This document shows, piece by piece, positions 51,950 through 59,623 of a stretch of 64,000 nt of DNA. Location of the stretch: NCBI GenBank assembly GCA_965246925.1, contig OZ251994.1:3162001-3226000 (forward strand), given 5' to 3'. Origin of the DNA: JANPPS01 sp965246925. Its GTDB lineage: Bacteria > Pseudomonadota > Alphaproteobacteria > Acetobacterales > Acetobacteraceae. Position 1 is the first letter of the stretch. Every line of letters begins with the position of its first letter. The notes under the pieces are model-generated. The model had not been told where the DNA came from. It made no database searches and saw nothing but the letters and a program-made list of their open reading frames with translations. Both the position numbers and the translations under genes were made by a program.

Positions 51950-52060
51950 CAAGCCTCGATGGCCGAGGGACAGAGCAACCGGCGCAAGGCTTTCAAGCGC
52001 GAGATGTAGGGCCGCGCCAACATCGACCTGCTCGGACGCAGGTTCCTGCTCGCGGCGTAG
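51950..52060 (+). pseudogene. C-terminal remnant of an ISL3-like transposase
   Basis: The plus-strand frame reads QASMAEGQSNRRKAFKREM, an amber codon (52007-52009), then GRANIDLLGRRFLLAA and a stop at 52058-52060. This matches the usual end of ISL3-type transposases (EGQ-N-LK-KR-MYGRA-DLL), with the Tyr codon changed to TAG. A TGA at 51947-51949 cuts the upstream side. The rest of the 51794-52134 gap shows no other gene or clear terminal repeats. Confidence 0.65.
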
Positions 52061-52134
52061 CTTCCGATGCTGGCTCGCGCTACCAAGAGCAGGCTTATGC
52101 TATGTCTTGCTGATCTCATAAGCGGTGAAAGCCC

Positions 52135-52521
52135 ATGCTGACCAGGCGATCCATCAATGCCCTCGACGCCCCACAGCCGGCGGGCGGCTACGCACAAGCG
52201 CTGGAAGTTGCGGGCCTCTCGCGCATCCTGCACGTCAGCGGCCAAATCCCGATGACCCCCGATGGCACGGTTCCGTCCAGCTTCGGCGATCAATGCCGCC
52301 TGGTGTGGGCCAACATCGAGGCCCAGCTCCGCGCGTCCGAGATGACGCTCGACAATCTGGTCAAGGCTACGACCTTCCTCTCTGACCGACGGTATGCAGC
52401 CGAGAATGGCGTGATACGCCGGGCTGTGCTCGCCGGCAGGGCACCAGCGCTGACGGTGATCATCGCCGGCATCTATGACGAAACATGGCTGCTGGAGACT
52501 GAGGCCGTTGCAATCGCCTGA
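52135..52521 (+). CDS. RidA family (YjgF/YER057c) protein
   Basis: A 128-residue RidA-fold protein. RidA enzymes hydrolyse reactive enamine/imine intermediates released by PLP enzymes. Blocks present are the GGYAQALEV substrate pocket start, LHVSGQIPMTPDG, QCRLVWANIEAQLRASEMTLDNLVKATTFL and a degenerate C-terminus. The conserved active-site Arg of true RidA (usually in R-A-AV-V--LP) may be present as R in AGRAPALTVIIAGI, but the surrounding motif differs, so it may belong to an Rid subgroup lacking deaminase activity. Confidence 0.87.
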   Translation: MLTRRSINALDAPQPAGGYAQALEVAGLSRILHVSGQIPMTPDGTVPSSFGDQCRLVWANIEAQLRASEMTLDNLVKATTFLSDRRYAAENGVIRRAVLAGRAPALTVIIAGIYDETWLLETEAVAIA

Positions 52522-52679
52522 TCATCAAAAGCGCCCTAGACCCATAGAACGGGCAGGATAGCACGCTTGGCGGCACGGCCCGGGACCGTTTTGCCTGCGT
52601 GTGGGGCCGTGCTGTCTATGGCTGGAAAAACAGCTTATCGTCCGCTCCGACGTTGATGGTTCGTGGGAGTGATGCGCCG

Positions 52680-53111
52680 GTGTTCAGTCACGTGACGGTT
52701 GGGTGCCGCGACCTCGAACGGGCGGCGGCCTTCTACGACGCGGTCCTGGTCCCGCTCGGCCTGCGGAGACGCCCCGTTACCCCCGACGGCGGCCCTGCCG
52801 CCGCTTGCTGGGTCATGCCGGACCATGCGCTACCACGGTTCTACGTGTACAGGCCCTTTGACCGGAACCCGGCGAGCGTCGGCAACGGGAGCATGGCCGC
52901 ATTCGCGGCGCCGTCCCCGGCGGCGGTCGATGCGGCCCATGCCGCCGGCCTGGCCGCGCTTGGTATAGACGAGGGAGCCCCGGGGCCACGGCCACACTAC
53001 GGACAGGGCTACTATGGCGCCTACTTGCGCGACCCCGACGGCAACAAGCTGCACGTCGTTTACCGAGGCGACCTCCTGCACGATGTCACGGCCGAAGGTG
53101 GTCAGGCATGA
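52680..53111 (+). CDS. VOC family protein (glyoxalase/bleomycin resistance fold)
   Basis: A 143-residue protein with FSHVTVGCRDLERAAAFYDAVLVPLGL at the start and the C-terminal YYGAYLRDPDGNKLHVVYRG, a typical lactoylglutathione-lyase-like VOC domain with metal-ligand positions at His (start) and Glu/His (end). GTG 52680 is preferred, ten bases after GGGAG; ATG 52656 would add eight residues. The stop overlaps the LysE gene (ATGA). Substrate unknown. Confidence 0.85.
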   Translation: MFSHVTVGCRDLERAAAFYDAVLVPLGLRRRPVTPDGGPAAACWVMPDHALPRFYVYRPFDRNPASVGNGSMAAFAAPSPAAVDAAHAAGLAALGIDEGAPGPRPHYGQGYYGAYLRDPDGNKLHVVYRGDLLHDVTAEGGQA

Positions 53112-53737
53112 TGGGCCAGGACGCCGCCACTGTGCTAACGGCGCTGGCGCTCTACCTCGCCATCGTCGTCAGCCCCGGCCCAAGCTTCGCGCTCGTTTCG
53201 CGCATGTCAGTCGCGGGCGAGCGGCGCGCGGCCCTTGGCGCCGCCCTGGGCCTTGCGGTGGGCGCGACGGTCTATGCGGTCTTGACCATGACTGGCCTCG
53301 CGGTAGTGCTGGCCCGCGTCGGGTGGCTCGCCCGTGCGCTCCAGGTCGCCGGGGGCGCCTACCTCATCTACCTTGGCATCAGGACCTGGATGGACTCGAG
53401 CGCGCCGCTCCGCGCGACGGCTGGGCGTGGTGACCCGTCTGAGTTCGCAACCGGCGCACGCCGGGGTTTTCTGATGTGCCTATCTAACCCAAAGGCTATC
53501 GCGTTCTTTGTCGGCCTCTACGCCGCGGCGATCCCGCTCGGGACTGCGCTCTGGGCGAAGGGTGCCATCTTGGCTGGTGCGTTCGTGCTCGAAGTCGCCT
53601 GGTATGGGACGGTGGCGCTCGTCCTATCGGGCCGGCACGTGCGCGGGCTGTATGAGCGCGGGCGCAAGCCGTTCGAACGCGTGATGGGAACCATCCTTGC
53701 CGCCTTCGGTGTCCGTTTGTTGCTGAGCAGAGGGTAA
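53108..53737 (+). CDS. LysE family amino acid exporter
   Basis: A 209-residue membrane protein with about six helices. The LysE/RhtB signature YLAIVVSPGPSFALVSRMSVAGERRAALGAALGLAVGATVYAVLTMTGL is split across the first two helices, followed by GGAYLIYLGIRTW and FLMCLSNPKAIAFFVGLYA. Members export amino acids or derivatives such as homoserine lactone. It is coupled to the VOC gene by an ATGA overlap. Confidence 0.92.
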   Translation: MMGQDAATVLTALALYLAIVVSPGPSFALVSRMSVAGERRAALGAALGLAVGATVYAVLTMTGLAVVLARVGWLARALQVAGGAYLIYLGIRTWMDSSAPLRATAGRGDPSEFATGARRGFLMCLSNPKAIAFFVGLYAAAIPLGTALWAKGAILAGAFVLEVAWYGTVALVLSGRHVRGLYERGRKPFERVMGTILAAFGVRLLLSRG

Positions 53738-53979
53738 AGCGGCCGGCTTTCCCGGATCCAAAACCGCATGGCTCGCTTCACCATATCGGCGACAGTATCG
53801 TTGCTCAGGCCGGCCTCTCGCCCGACCAGGCGGTCGTTGGGGCTTGGGCTACGAGGGCCAGCACCTTGGGCGCGAGGCGGTCCGGCTTCGGCCGTGCTCA
53901 GGCCATCGGCCCAGCCGCTTGCCGCCGGGCCGCCGCGATGCCGGCCAGCAGCAGTCGGCCCAGTTGATCGTGCTCTCCG

Positions 53980-54639
53980 CTACGTGCCATCCAGCGCGAA
54001 GCTGAACAGGCGGTCCCGGGATAGCAGAAATGCGCGTCCGCCCCGGGGAAATAAAGAGCGGATGGCGGGGTTGGCGACGTCCAGGCCGCCCGTGTAGCTG
54101 CCCAAAGACGGCAGCATCAGACGGCGGGCATCGTTGACGAAGCAGGGGCGGGTGACGATGCCGGCGCGGGTTTCGATGTGGGCTTTGGGGTGATGGTGGC
54201 CGCACAGTTCGCCGTTGGAGCCGTGGCGGGCTTCGTGGCGGAAGGTGAAGGGGCCTTCGGTCCATTCGGGGTAGGTAATGCCGCGCAGGCCTTGGGGGGC
54301 CGGGTCGTGGTTGCCGAGGACCCAGATGAAGTCGGTGGCCTCCGTCATGGCTTTGAGGCGGACGGCGTCTTGCGGCAGCATGCGGGACGCGCCGTGGCGG
54401 TCATGAAAGCTGTCGCCCAAGGCCAGCACGCGACGGGGGTGGTGACGGCGGATCAGGTGGGCCAGGCGGTCCAGCGTGACCCTCGTGTCCCAAGGCGGCA
54501 CCAGCCGGCCTTGCGTGGCGCAGGCGCTGCCCTTTTCCAGATGGAGGTCGGCTACGACCAGCATGCGCGCGGCGGGCCACCAGACGGCGCCGGCGGGGTC
54601 CAGCATCAGGCGTTCGCCCATGAAGTGCAGCGGCGTCAA
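53980..54639 (-). CDS. pdeM: Ligase-associated DNA damage response endonuclease PdeM
   Basis: A 219-residue calcineurin-like metallophosphoesterase. Metal motifs are VVADLHLEKGSA, LALGDSFHDRHG, VLGNHDP and GELCGHHHPKAHI, in order. In the known four-gene DNA-repair cassette PdeM works with an ATP-dependent ligase, an exonuclease and the helicase encoded just upstream. Its ATG overlaps the helicase stop (ATGA). The ligase and exonuclease genes are not in this window. Confidence 0.93.
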   Translation of the reverse strand: MTPLHFMGERLMLDPAGAVWWPAARMLVVADLHLEKGSACATQGRLVPPWDTRVTLDRLAHLIRRHHPRRVLALGDSFHDRHGASRMLPQDAVRLKAMTEATDFIWVLGNHDPAPQGLRGITYPEWTEGPFTFRHEARHGSNGELCGHHHPKAHIETRAGIVTRPCFVNDARRLMLPSLGSYTGGLDVANPAIRSLFPRGGRAFLLSRDRLFSFALDGT

Positions 54640-57164
54640 GCGACGGCCTTTCGGTTGCGGGGTTTCCGCTGCAGGATGGCCAAGTTGGCGCGGTGGACGG
54701 GGTGGACGCGCATGGGCTTCTCGCTGGGTTCGGCCAGGCCGGTGGCTTCGGCGACCAGCGCCTCGGTCTCGGCCAGTAGATCATCCTCGCCACCCTGGGT
54801 GCGCACGCTCTCGCGGCCGATGTCCAGCAGCACCGGGACCGCCAGGGGCGATACGCGGTCCAGCGCCACATGGCGCACCTGGCCCTTCACGCGCCCGAGC
54901 ATACCGGCCAGGCGTCCGAGGTCGGTCATGCCGCCGGCCGCGTCCGCCTTGGTGGCGCGCAGCAGGACGTGGTCTGGCTGATAGCGGCGCAGCACGTCGT
55001 AGATCAAATCCGTATTCACAGTGACTTGCCGCCGGTTCTTCTCGGCGCCGGGCTGGTTCCGCTCCACCAGGCCCGAGATCACAGCCACGTTGCGGAAGGT
55101 GCGGCGGAGCATGCTGCTCTCGTCCATCCAGGCCTCCAGATCGTCACCCAGCATGTCCTGTTCGAATAGCGGCGCCACGTCCACCGGCTCATGCGCGGAC
55201 CAGACGCTGATGACGTAGTCGGTAGCGACGAAGCCCAGGGGGGCGTAGCCGGCGCGCTCCATCCGCCGGGTCAGCAGCATGCCGAGGGTCTGGTGCGCGT
55301 TGCGGCCCTCGAACGTGTAGGCCACCAGATACCAGCGTCCGTTGCGGGGAAAGGTCTCGACCAGGAGGTCGTTCTCGCCCGGCAGCTCGGAGCGGTCCTG
55401 CTGCAGCGCCAGCCACTCCCGCACCTGGTCCGGATAGTGCGACCAGGTGCTGGGATCGTGCAGCATGCGGCGGACGCGGGCGGCGAGGTTGGTGGTGAGC
55501 GGCTGGCGGGCGCCGGCATAGGCGGGGACCATGGGCTCACCCGTCCCACCCTCCGCGCACTCGACCGTGGTTTCGCGAATGCGGTTGAAGCGGAGCAGGC
55601 GCCCGGCGAACATGAAGGTGTCGCCCGGGGTCATCATGGTGACGAAGCTCTCTTCGATCTCGCCCAGGGCGGCGCCGCCGCGCCCGGCGAGGCGGACCTT
55701 CAGCACTGGGGCTTCGACGATGGTACCGAGGTTCATGCGGGCCATGCGGGCGATGCGCTCACCCTTGATATGGACGCGCCCGTCGCTGTCGCGGAACAAT
55801 TTGCGGTAGCGGTCATAGGCGGCCAGCGCGTAGCCGCCGTCTTCCACGAACCGCAGCGTGTCCTCGAAATCCTGTTTCGTCAGGCCCTTATAGGGCGCAG
55901 CTCGCCTGATTTCGCCAAACATCTCCTCCGGCACGAACGGCTGCGACGCGGCGGTCAGCAACAGGTGCTGGGCCAGGACATCGAGGCCGCCGGGCACGGG
56001 CGCGGCGCCGTCCTGTTCTTGCGCGGCCACGCCCTCGATGGCGGCTTCGCACTCCAGCAGCTCGAACCGGTTGGCAGGCACCAGCATGGCGTTGCTGGCC
56101 TCGTCCATGCGGTGATTGGCCCGGCCGACCCGCTGCAGCAGGCGGGACACGCCCTTGGGCGCGCCGACCTGGATGACCTGATCCACGCCGCCCCAATCGA
56201 TCCCGAGGTCGAGCGAGCTGGTGGCGACCACCGCGCGCAGCGTGCCGGCCGCCATTGCCGCCTCCACCTTACGGCGCTGGGCGATGTCGAGGCTGCCGTG
56301 ATGCACCGCGATCGGCAGCGTCTCGGTATTGATCTTCCACAGCGCTTGGAACATCAGCTCACCCTGAGCGCGGGTGTTGACGAACACGATGGTCATGTCC
56401 GCCTTCTCGATCTGCGCCAGGATGCGGGAGGCGGTGCTGAGGCCCATGTGACCGGACCACGGCAGGCGTTCCTCCGGCAGCAGGATGCTCAGCACGGGGG
56501 GCGCGCCCTCCGCCACCTCGATCAGCTCCGGCTCCGTGCCGCAGCCGACGTAGTCCAGCAGGGCGCGTGTGTGGGCGACGGTGGCGGACAGGCCGACGCG
56601 GCGGGCCTCCGGCGCCAGCGTGGTCAGCCGGGCGAGGCCGAGCGCCAGTTGGTCGCCGCGCTTGGTGCCGGCGAGCGCATGCACTTCGTCGATCACCACC
56701 GTGCGCAGCCCGGCAAACAGCGCCCCGGCATCCGGCAAGGACAGCAGCAGCGCCAGGCTCTCCGGCGTGGTCAGCAGAATGTTGGGCGGCGACGCCTTCT
56801 GGCGGGCACGTCGGTTGGCGGGGGTGTCGCCGGTGCGGGTCTCGATCGTGACGGACAGGCCCATCTCGTCCACGGGTGCCAGCAGGTTGCGGGCGATGTC
56901 GGTCGCGAGGGCCTTGAGCGGGCTGACGTAGAGCGTGTGCAGCCCAGCGCGGGGGGTGTTGGCGAGGTCGATGAGGGTGGGCAGGAAGCCGGACAGGGTC
57001 TTGCCGCCGCCGGTCGGGGCGATGAGGAGAGCGCTTCGCCGGGCGTCTGCGGCTTCGATCATGCGTAGCTGATGCGGGCGCGGGGACCATCCCCGGCGGG
57101 TAAACCAGCTCGTAAAAGGTTCTGGCAATGTTCGCATCAAGGTCATGTAGCTTGCCAACGGCAT
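54636..57164 (-). CDS. Ligase-associated DNA damage response DEXH-box helicase (Lhr-like)
   Basis: An 842-residue superfamily 2 helicase. Walker A is APTGGGKTLSGFLP, motif Ia LYVSPLKAL, motif II VVIDEVHALAGTKRG (DEVH), motif III GLSATV, and motif VI QRVGRANHRMDEAS. The Lhr-type winged-helix and DUF4442-like C-terminal part follows, including SNAMLVPANRFELLE and RVHPVHRANLAIL. It belongs to the subgroup always found beside PdeM. ATGs at 57164, 57146 and 57137 are possible; none has ideal ribosome-binding spacing. A perfect palindrome lies about 45 bases upstream. Confidence 0.93.
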   Translation of the reverse strand: MPLASYMTLMRTLPEPFTSWFTRRGWSPRPHQLRMIEAADARRSALLIAPTGGGKTLSGFLPTLIDLANTPRAGLHTLYVSPLKALATDIARNLLAPVDEMGLSVTIETRTGDTPANRRARQKASPPNILLTTPESLALLLSLPDAGALFAGLRTVVIDEVHALAGTKRGDQLALGLARLTTLAPEARRVGLSATVAHTRALLDYVGCGTEPELIEVAEGAPPVLSILLPEERLPWSGHMGLSTASRILAQIEKADMTIVFVNTRAQGELMFQALWKINTETLPIAVHHGSLDIAQRRKVEAAMAAGTLRAVVATSSLDLGIDWGGVDQVIQVGAPKGVSRLLQRVGRANHRMDEASNAMLVPANRFELLECEAAIEGVAAQEQDGAAPVPGGLDVLAQHLLLTAASQPFVPEEMFGEIRRAAPYKGLTKQDFEDTLRFVEDGGYALAAYDRYRKLFRDSDGRVHIKGERIARMARMNLGTIVEAPVLKVRLAGRGGAALGEIEESFVTMMTPGDTFMFAGRLLRFNRIRETTVECAEGGTGEPMVPAYAGARQPLTTNLAARVRRMLHDPSTWSHYPDQVREWLALQQDRSELPGENDLLVETFPRNGRWYLVAYTFEGRNAHQTLGMLLTRRMERAGYAPLGFVATDYVISVWSAHEPVDVAPLFEQDMLGDDLEAWMDESSMLRRTFRNVAVISGLVERNQPGAEKNRRQVTVNTDLIYDVLRRYQPDHVLLRATKADAAGGMTDLGRLAGMLGRVKGQVRHVALDRVSPLAVPVLLDIGRESVRTQGGEDDLLAETEALVAEATGLAEPSEKPMRVHPVHRANLAILQRKPRNRKAVA

Positions 57165-57193
57165 GTCTCCAAGGCTTAGCAGCGCCGGGCCGC

Positions 57194-57256
57194 AGATGGG
57201 CCCCCTGCGTCATGGCCATGACGATGGGCTGCACCTACCATTGCGCCGGCCCATCT
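57194..57256. promoter_or_regulatory. Nested palindromes upstream of the helicase-pdeM operon
   Basis: A perfect 16-base palindrome, CGTCATGGCCATGACG (57208-57223), lies within a wider inverted repeat, AGATGGGCC (57194-57202) and GGCCCATCT (57248-57256). Being just upstream of the repair operon it could be an operator. It does not match the alphaproteobacterial LexA box (GTTC-N7-GTTC). Confidence 0.5.
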
Positions 57257-57383
57257 AGAAGTTGGTGTGCCGGTTTCTGGCAGTGGGGTGCGCCCTTGGC
57301 CGCAACGAATACTTTGCGTTGAACAACGGTCTAAAGCTGTCGCCAGCAATCAATCAGCGGCGAAGCCGACGCCGAAGCCTGCT

Positions 57384-57896
57384 CTAAGGACGAAGGCCAG
57401 AAATTCGGCAGGTAACGTCTGCAAACATTTGCTGCGTGACCACGCCCATATTCTCAATGGTTGTGTCCCTCCCGTGCTGGCAGCCAGATAGCCTGAGCTG
57501 GCGATATGCCATATCTGCTTGAATGTTGAAATCCGGTCCACCAACGACGCGCGAAAACCTTACCGTGCCCAAGTTTCTGCTCACTTCCCCGCCGAGGGCT
57601 GTCGCGACGGTCGCGCCAAACTGGTAGATTGCGTCTGGATCCCCAACGTCGCTCTGAGTAGCGACCGCTTTGGTCCTAGCGTCTCGCAGTTCGCCCTCCA
57701 CTACGCCGAGCCGCAAGGTCAGTAAAAGCGCAGACGATTGCGCATTCGTTAACCGAGTTTCGAAAATGGCGCCGATAACAAGCCAGCAAACGCTGGAAGC
57801 TATGATGCACCAAAACAGAAAGGCGGCCCAAGCTTCCCTTATGACGCGAACGTTCGTCACGGCGAACTCGCTCAGCTTTTCGAGCCACTTCCACAT
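57384..57896 (-). CDS. Hypothetical membrane-anchored protein
   Basis: A 170-residue frame without a family I recognise. A short basic, amphipathic N-terminus precedes one transmembrane helix (about 24-46: AAFLFWCIIASSVCWLVIGAIF). A helical, probably periplasmic region follows (NAQSSALLLTLRLGVVEGELRDARTKAVATQ), then a globular C-terminal part. Codon use is AT-richer than its neighbours, so it may be a recent arrival. The start is uncertain. Confidence 0.5.
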   Translation of the reverse strand: MWKWLEKLSEFAVTNVRVIREAWAAFLFWCIIASSVCWLVIGAIFETRLTNAQSSALLLTLRLGVVEGELRDARTKAVATQSDVGDPDAIYQFGATVATALGGEVSRNLGTVRFSRVVGGPDFNIQADMAYRQLRLSGCQHGRDTTIENMGVVTQQMFADVTCRISGLRP

Positions 57897-58096
57897 ACTT
57901 CTATACTGAATGCTGTGGTGGATTTGGCAATAACCAAATCACCTTTTTACGGGAGGGTTGCCTGTGGCTTCTGATTTGCGCAAAGTATCGCCAAGCAGGT
58001 TTTGCCTGTTCGTTAGGTGGTGGAATGCAGGGCATTTCACCCTACGAAGGCTCACCTTTTTCTGGTTTCCGCAGCATGAGTGCGCGACAAGGGCGG

Positions 58097-59104
58097 ATGG
58101 CGACCCCAATTTGGCACCCTTCCGCGCTCGCTGATCGCCTGCCGTATCTACGGCGCCGGGCCCGGCTGGCACAGGGGGTGCGGGCGTTCTTCGATGCGCG
58201 CGGATATCTCGAGGTGGAGACGCCGTATGCCGTGACGGTCCCGGGCGAGGAGGTGCATCTAAGCGCGTTCCGCACCGAACAGGTTTGGCCGGACGGCACG
58301 CGGCGAGCCTTGTGGCTGCATACCAGTCCAGAGTTCGCCATGAAATGCTTGCTGGTGGGAGGCGCCGGACCGGTGTTTCAGTTGGCGCGGGTTTGGCGCA
58401 ATGGCGAGGGCAGTGCCCGGCATGCGGCGGAGTTCACCATGCTGGAGTGGTATCGTCCGGGGCTCGGCTTTGCCGGGCTGATGGACGAGACGGAGGCGCT
58501 GCTGCGGGCGGTGCTGCCGCCCGAAGTGTGTAGTGCGGGAGTGCAGACCAGCCTCCAGCGGTTCGAGCGGCTGACCGTGGCCGACGCATTTACGCGATAT
58601 GCCGGCGCGGATGTGCTCGGCACCGCCGGGGACGCGCGAGGACTAGCAGCCAGTGCGGGGGCAGATTTGCGGAGCGGGGAGGGGTGGGAGGATCTGTTCT
58701 TTCGCCTGTTGCTGGAACGGGTCGAGCCGGCGTTGGGCCGGGCGCATCCCACGTTCCTCACGCACTGGCCCGCGGCGCAGGCTGCACTGGCCCGGCGCGA
58801 CCCAACGGACCCGCGCGTCGCCTTGCGGTTCGAGTTGTTCGTGTGCGGGATGGAGCTGGCCAATGCCTTCGAGGAGCTGACGGACGCCGATGAGCAGCGG
58901 GCGCGGTTCATCGAAGACCGGGCCCGGCGACATCTTCTTTATGGGGAGGACTGGCCGCTGGACGAGGATTTTCTAGCGGCGCTGGCGCATGGGATGCCTC
59001 CCGCCTCAGGCATCGCGATGGGCTTCGACCGGCTTGCGATGGTGGCCAGCGGGGCGGCGCGTATCACAGACGTGACCTGGCTTCCGCCGGCCGATCGTGC
59101 ATGA
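58097..59104 (+). CDS. epmA: EF-P--lysine ligase EpmA (GenX/PoxA)
   Basis: A class II lysyl-tRNA synthetase-like enzyme of about 335 residues without the anticodon-binding domain. It attaches beta-lysine to elongation factor P. Motifs include FFDARGYLEVETPYAV (motif 1), LWLHTSPEFAMKCLLVGGAGPVFQLARVWRNGEG (motif 2) and GIAMGFDRLAMVASGAARITDVTWLP (motif 3). The start at 58097 (MATPIW) fits family length; ATG 58076 and 58025 are in frame. The lysine 2,3-aminomutase epmB and efp are not adjacent. The stop overlaps a lipoprotein start region. Confidence 0.93.
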   Translation: MATPIWHPSALADRLPYLRRRARLAQGVRAFFDARGYLEVETPYAVTVPGEEVHLSAFRTEQVWPDGTRRALWLHTSPEFAMKCLLVGGAGPVFQLARVWRNGEGSARHAAEFTMLEWYRPGLGFAGLMDETEALLRAVLPPEVCSAGVQTSLQRFERLTVADAFTRYAGADVLGTAGDARGLAASAGADLRSGEGWEDLFFRLLLERVEPALGRAHPTFLTHWPAAQAALARRDPTDPRVALRFELFVCGMELANAFEELTDADEQRARFIEDRARRHLLYGEDWPLDEDFLAALAHGMPPASGIAMGFDRLAMVASGAARITDVTWLPPADRA

Positions 59105-59112
59105 TGGGTCCT

Positions 59113-59463
59113 ATGAAATACGCAACGCTCGCCCTCATGCTCGCTCTCGCCGCCTGTGCCGATGGTCAGGACCGGGAGCGATACCTTACGTCCCTGGTTG
59201 GCCAGCCTGAGGCCGAGCTAGTGCGGCAGATGGGTGTGCCGAACCGGTCCGTCGAAACGGGCGGGCGCAAGTTCGTGGCCTATGACCGGCGTACGACGGT
59301 TTATTTCGGCGCGAGTCCGTTCTTTGGCTTCGGCTATGGCTATTTTGGCCCCGGCGCTTACACCGGTTTCCCGGCCGAGGCGGTGGAGCGCCGGTGCGAG
59401 ACGACGTTCGAGATTGGCGCAGGGCGGGTGCTGTCTTGGATCGACCGTGGGAATGCTTGTTAA
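59113..59463 (+). CDS. Small lipoprotein
   Basis: A 116-residue protein with a lipoprotein signal peptide: MKYATLALMLALAAC, where LAAC is the lipobox and Cys15 becomes lipidated. The mature part has a conserved-looking pattern of small outer-membrane lipoproteins (LTSLVGQPEAELVRQMGVPNRSVETGGRKFVAYDRR), similar to BamE/SmpA-like stretches, then an aromatic/glycine-rich segment (FFGFGYGYFGPGAY). ATGs at 59101 and 59104 overlap the epmA stop but would lengthen the signal peptide. Function unknown. Confidence 0.75.
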   Translation: MKYATLALMLALAACADGQDRERYLTSLVGQPEAELVRQMGVPNRSVETGGRKFVAYDRRTTVYFGASPFFGFGYGYFGPGAYTGFPAEAVERRCETTFEIGAGRVLSWIDRGNAC

Positions 59464-59482
59464 GAGCCTTTTTGCCTTGGGA

Positions 59483-59514
59483 CCCCCTTCGGTGCTGAGC
59501 TTGTCAAAAGACGG
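59483..59514. repeat. Possible degraded CTTCGACAAGCTCAG-type intergenic repeat
   Basis: CCCCCTTCGG, then TGCTGAGCTTGTCAAAAGAC resembles the intergenic repeat with core CTTCGACAAGCTCAG known from many Proteobacteria. Only one copy is present in this window and the second arm is poor, so the call rests on recall of the family. Confidence 0.35.
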
Positions 59515-59623
59515 CGTGGCGCCAGATTTCCACCAACGGTGAGCAGGATGCCATTCGGTAAGCTCAGGTCCGTGGGCGGGTGCCGCACATGGCGAAAGAG
59601 CGACAGGTTCTAACCCACCCCAT

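Noticed and set aside
53738..53979. Possible coding fragment in the gap between the LysE and pdeM genes
   Set aside because: Short open frames exist on both strands, but none has a start with a ribosome-binding site or a recognisable motif.
55191..57068. A 625-codon plus-strand frame opposite the DEXH helicase
   Set aside because: Antisense shadow; the helicase motifs on the minus strand are complete.
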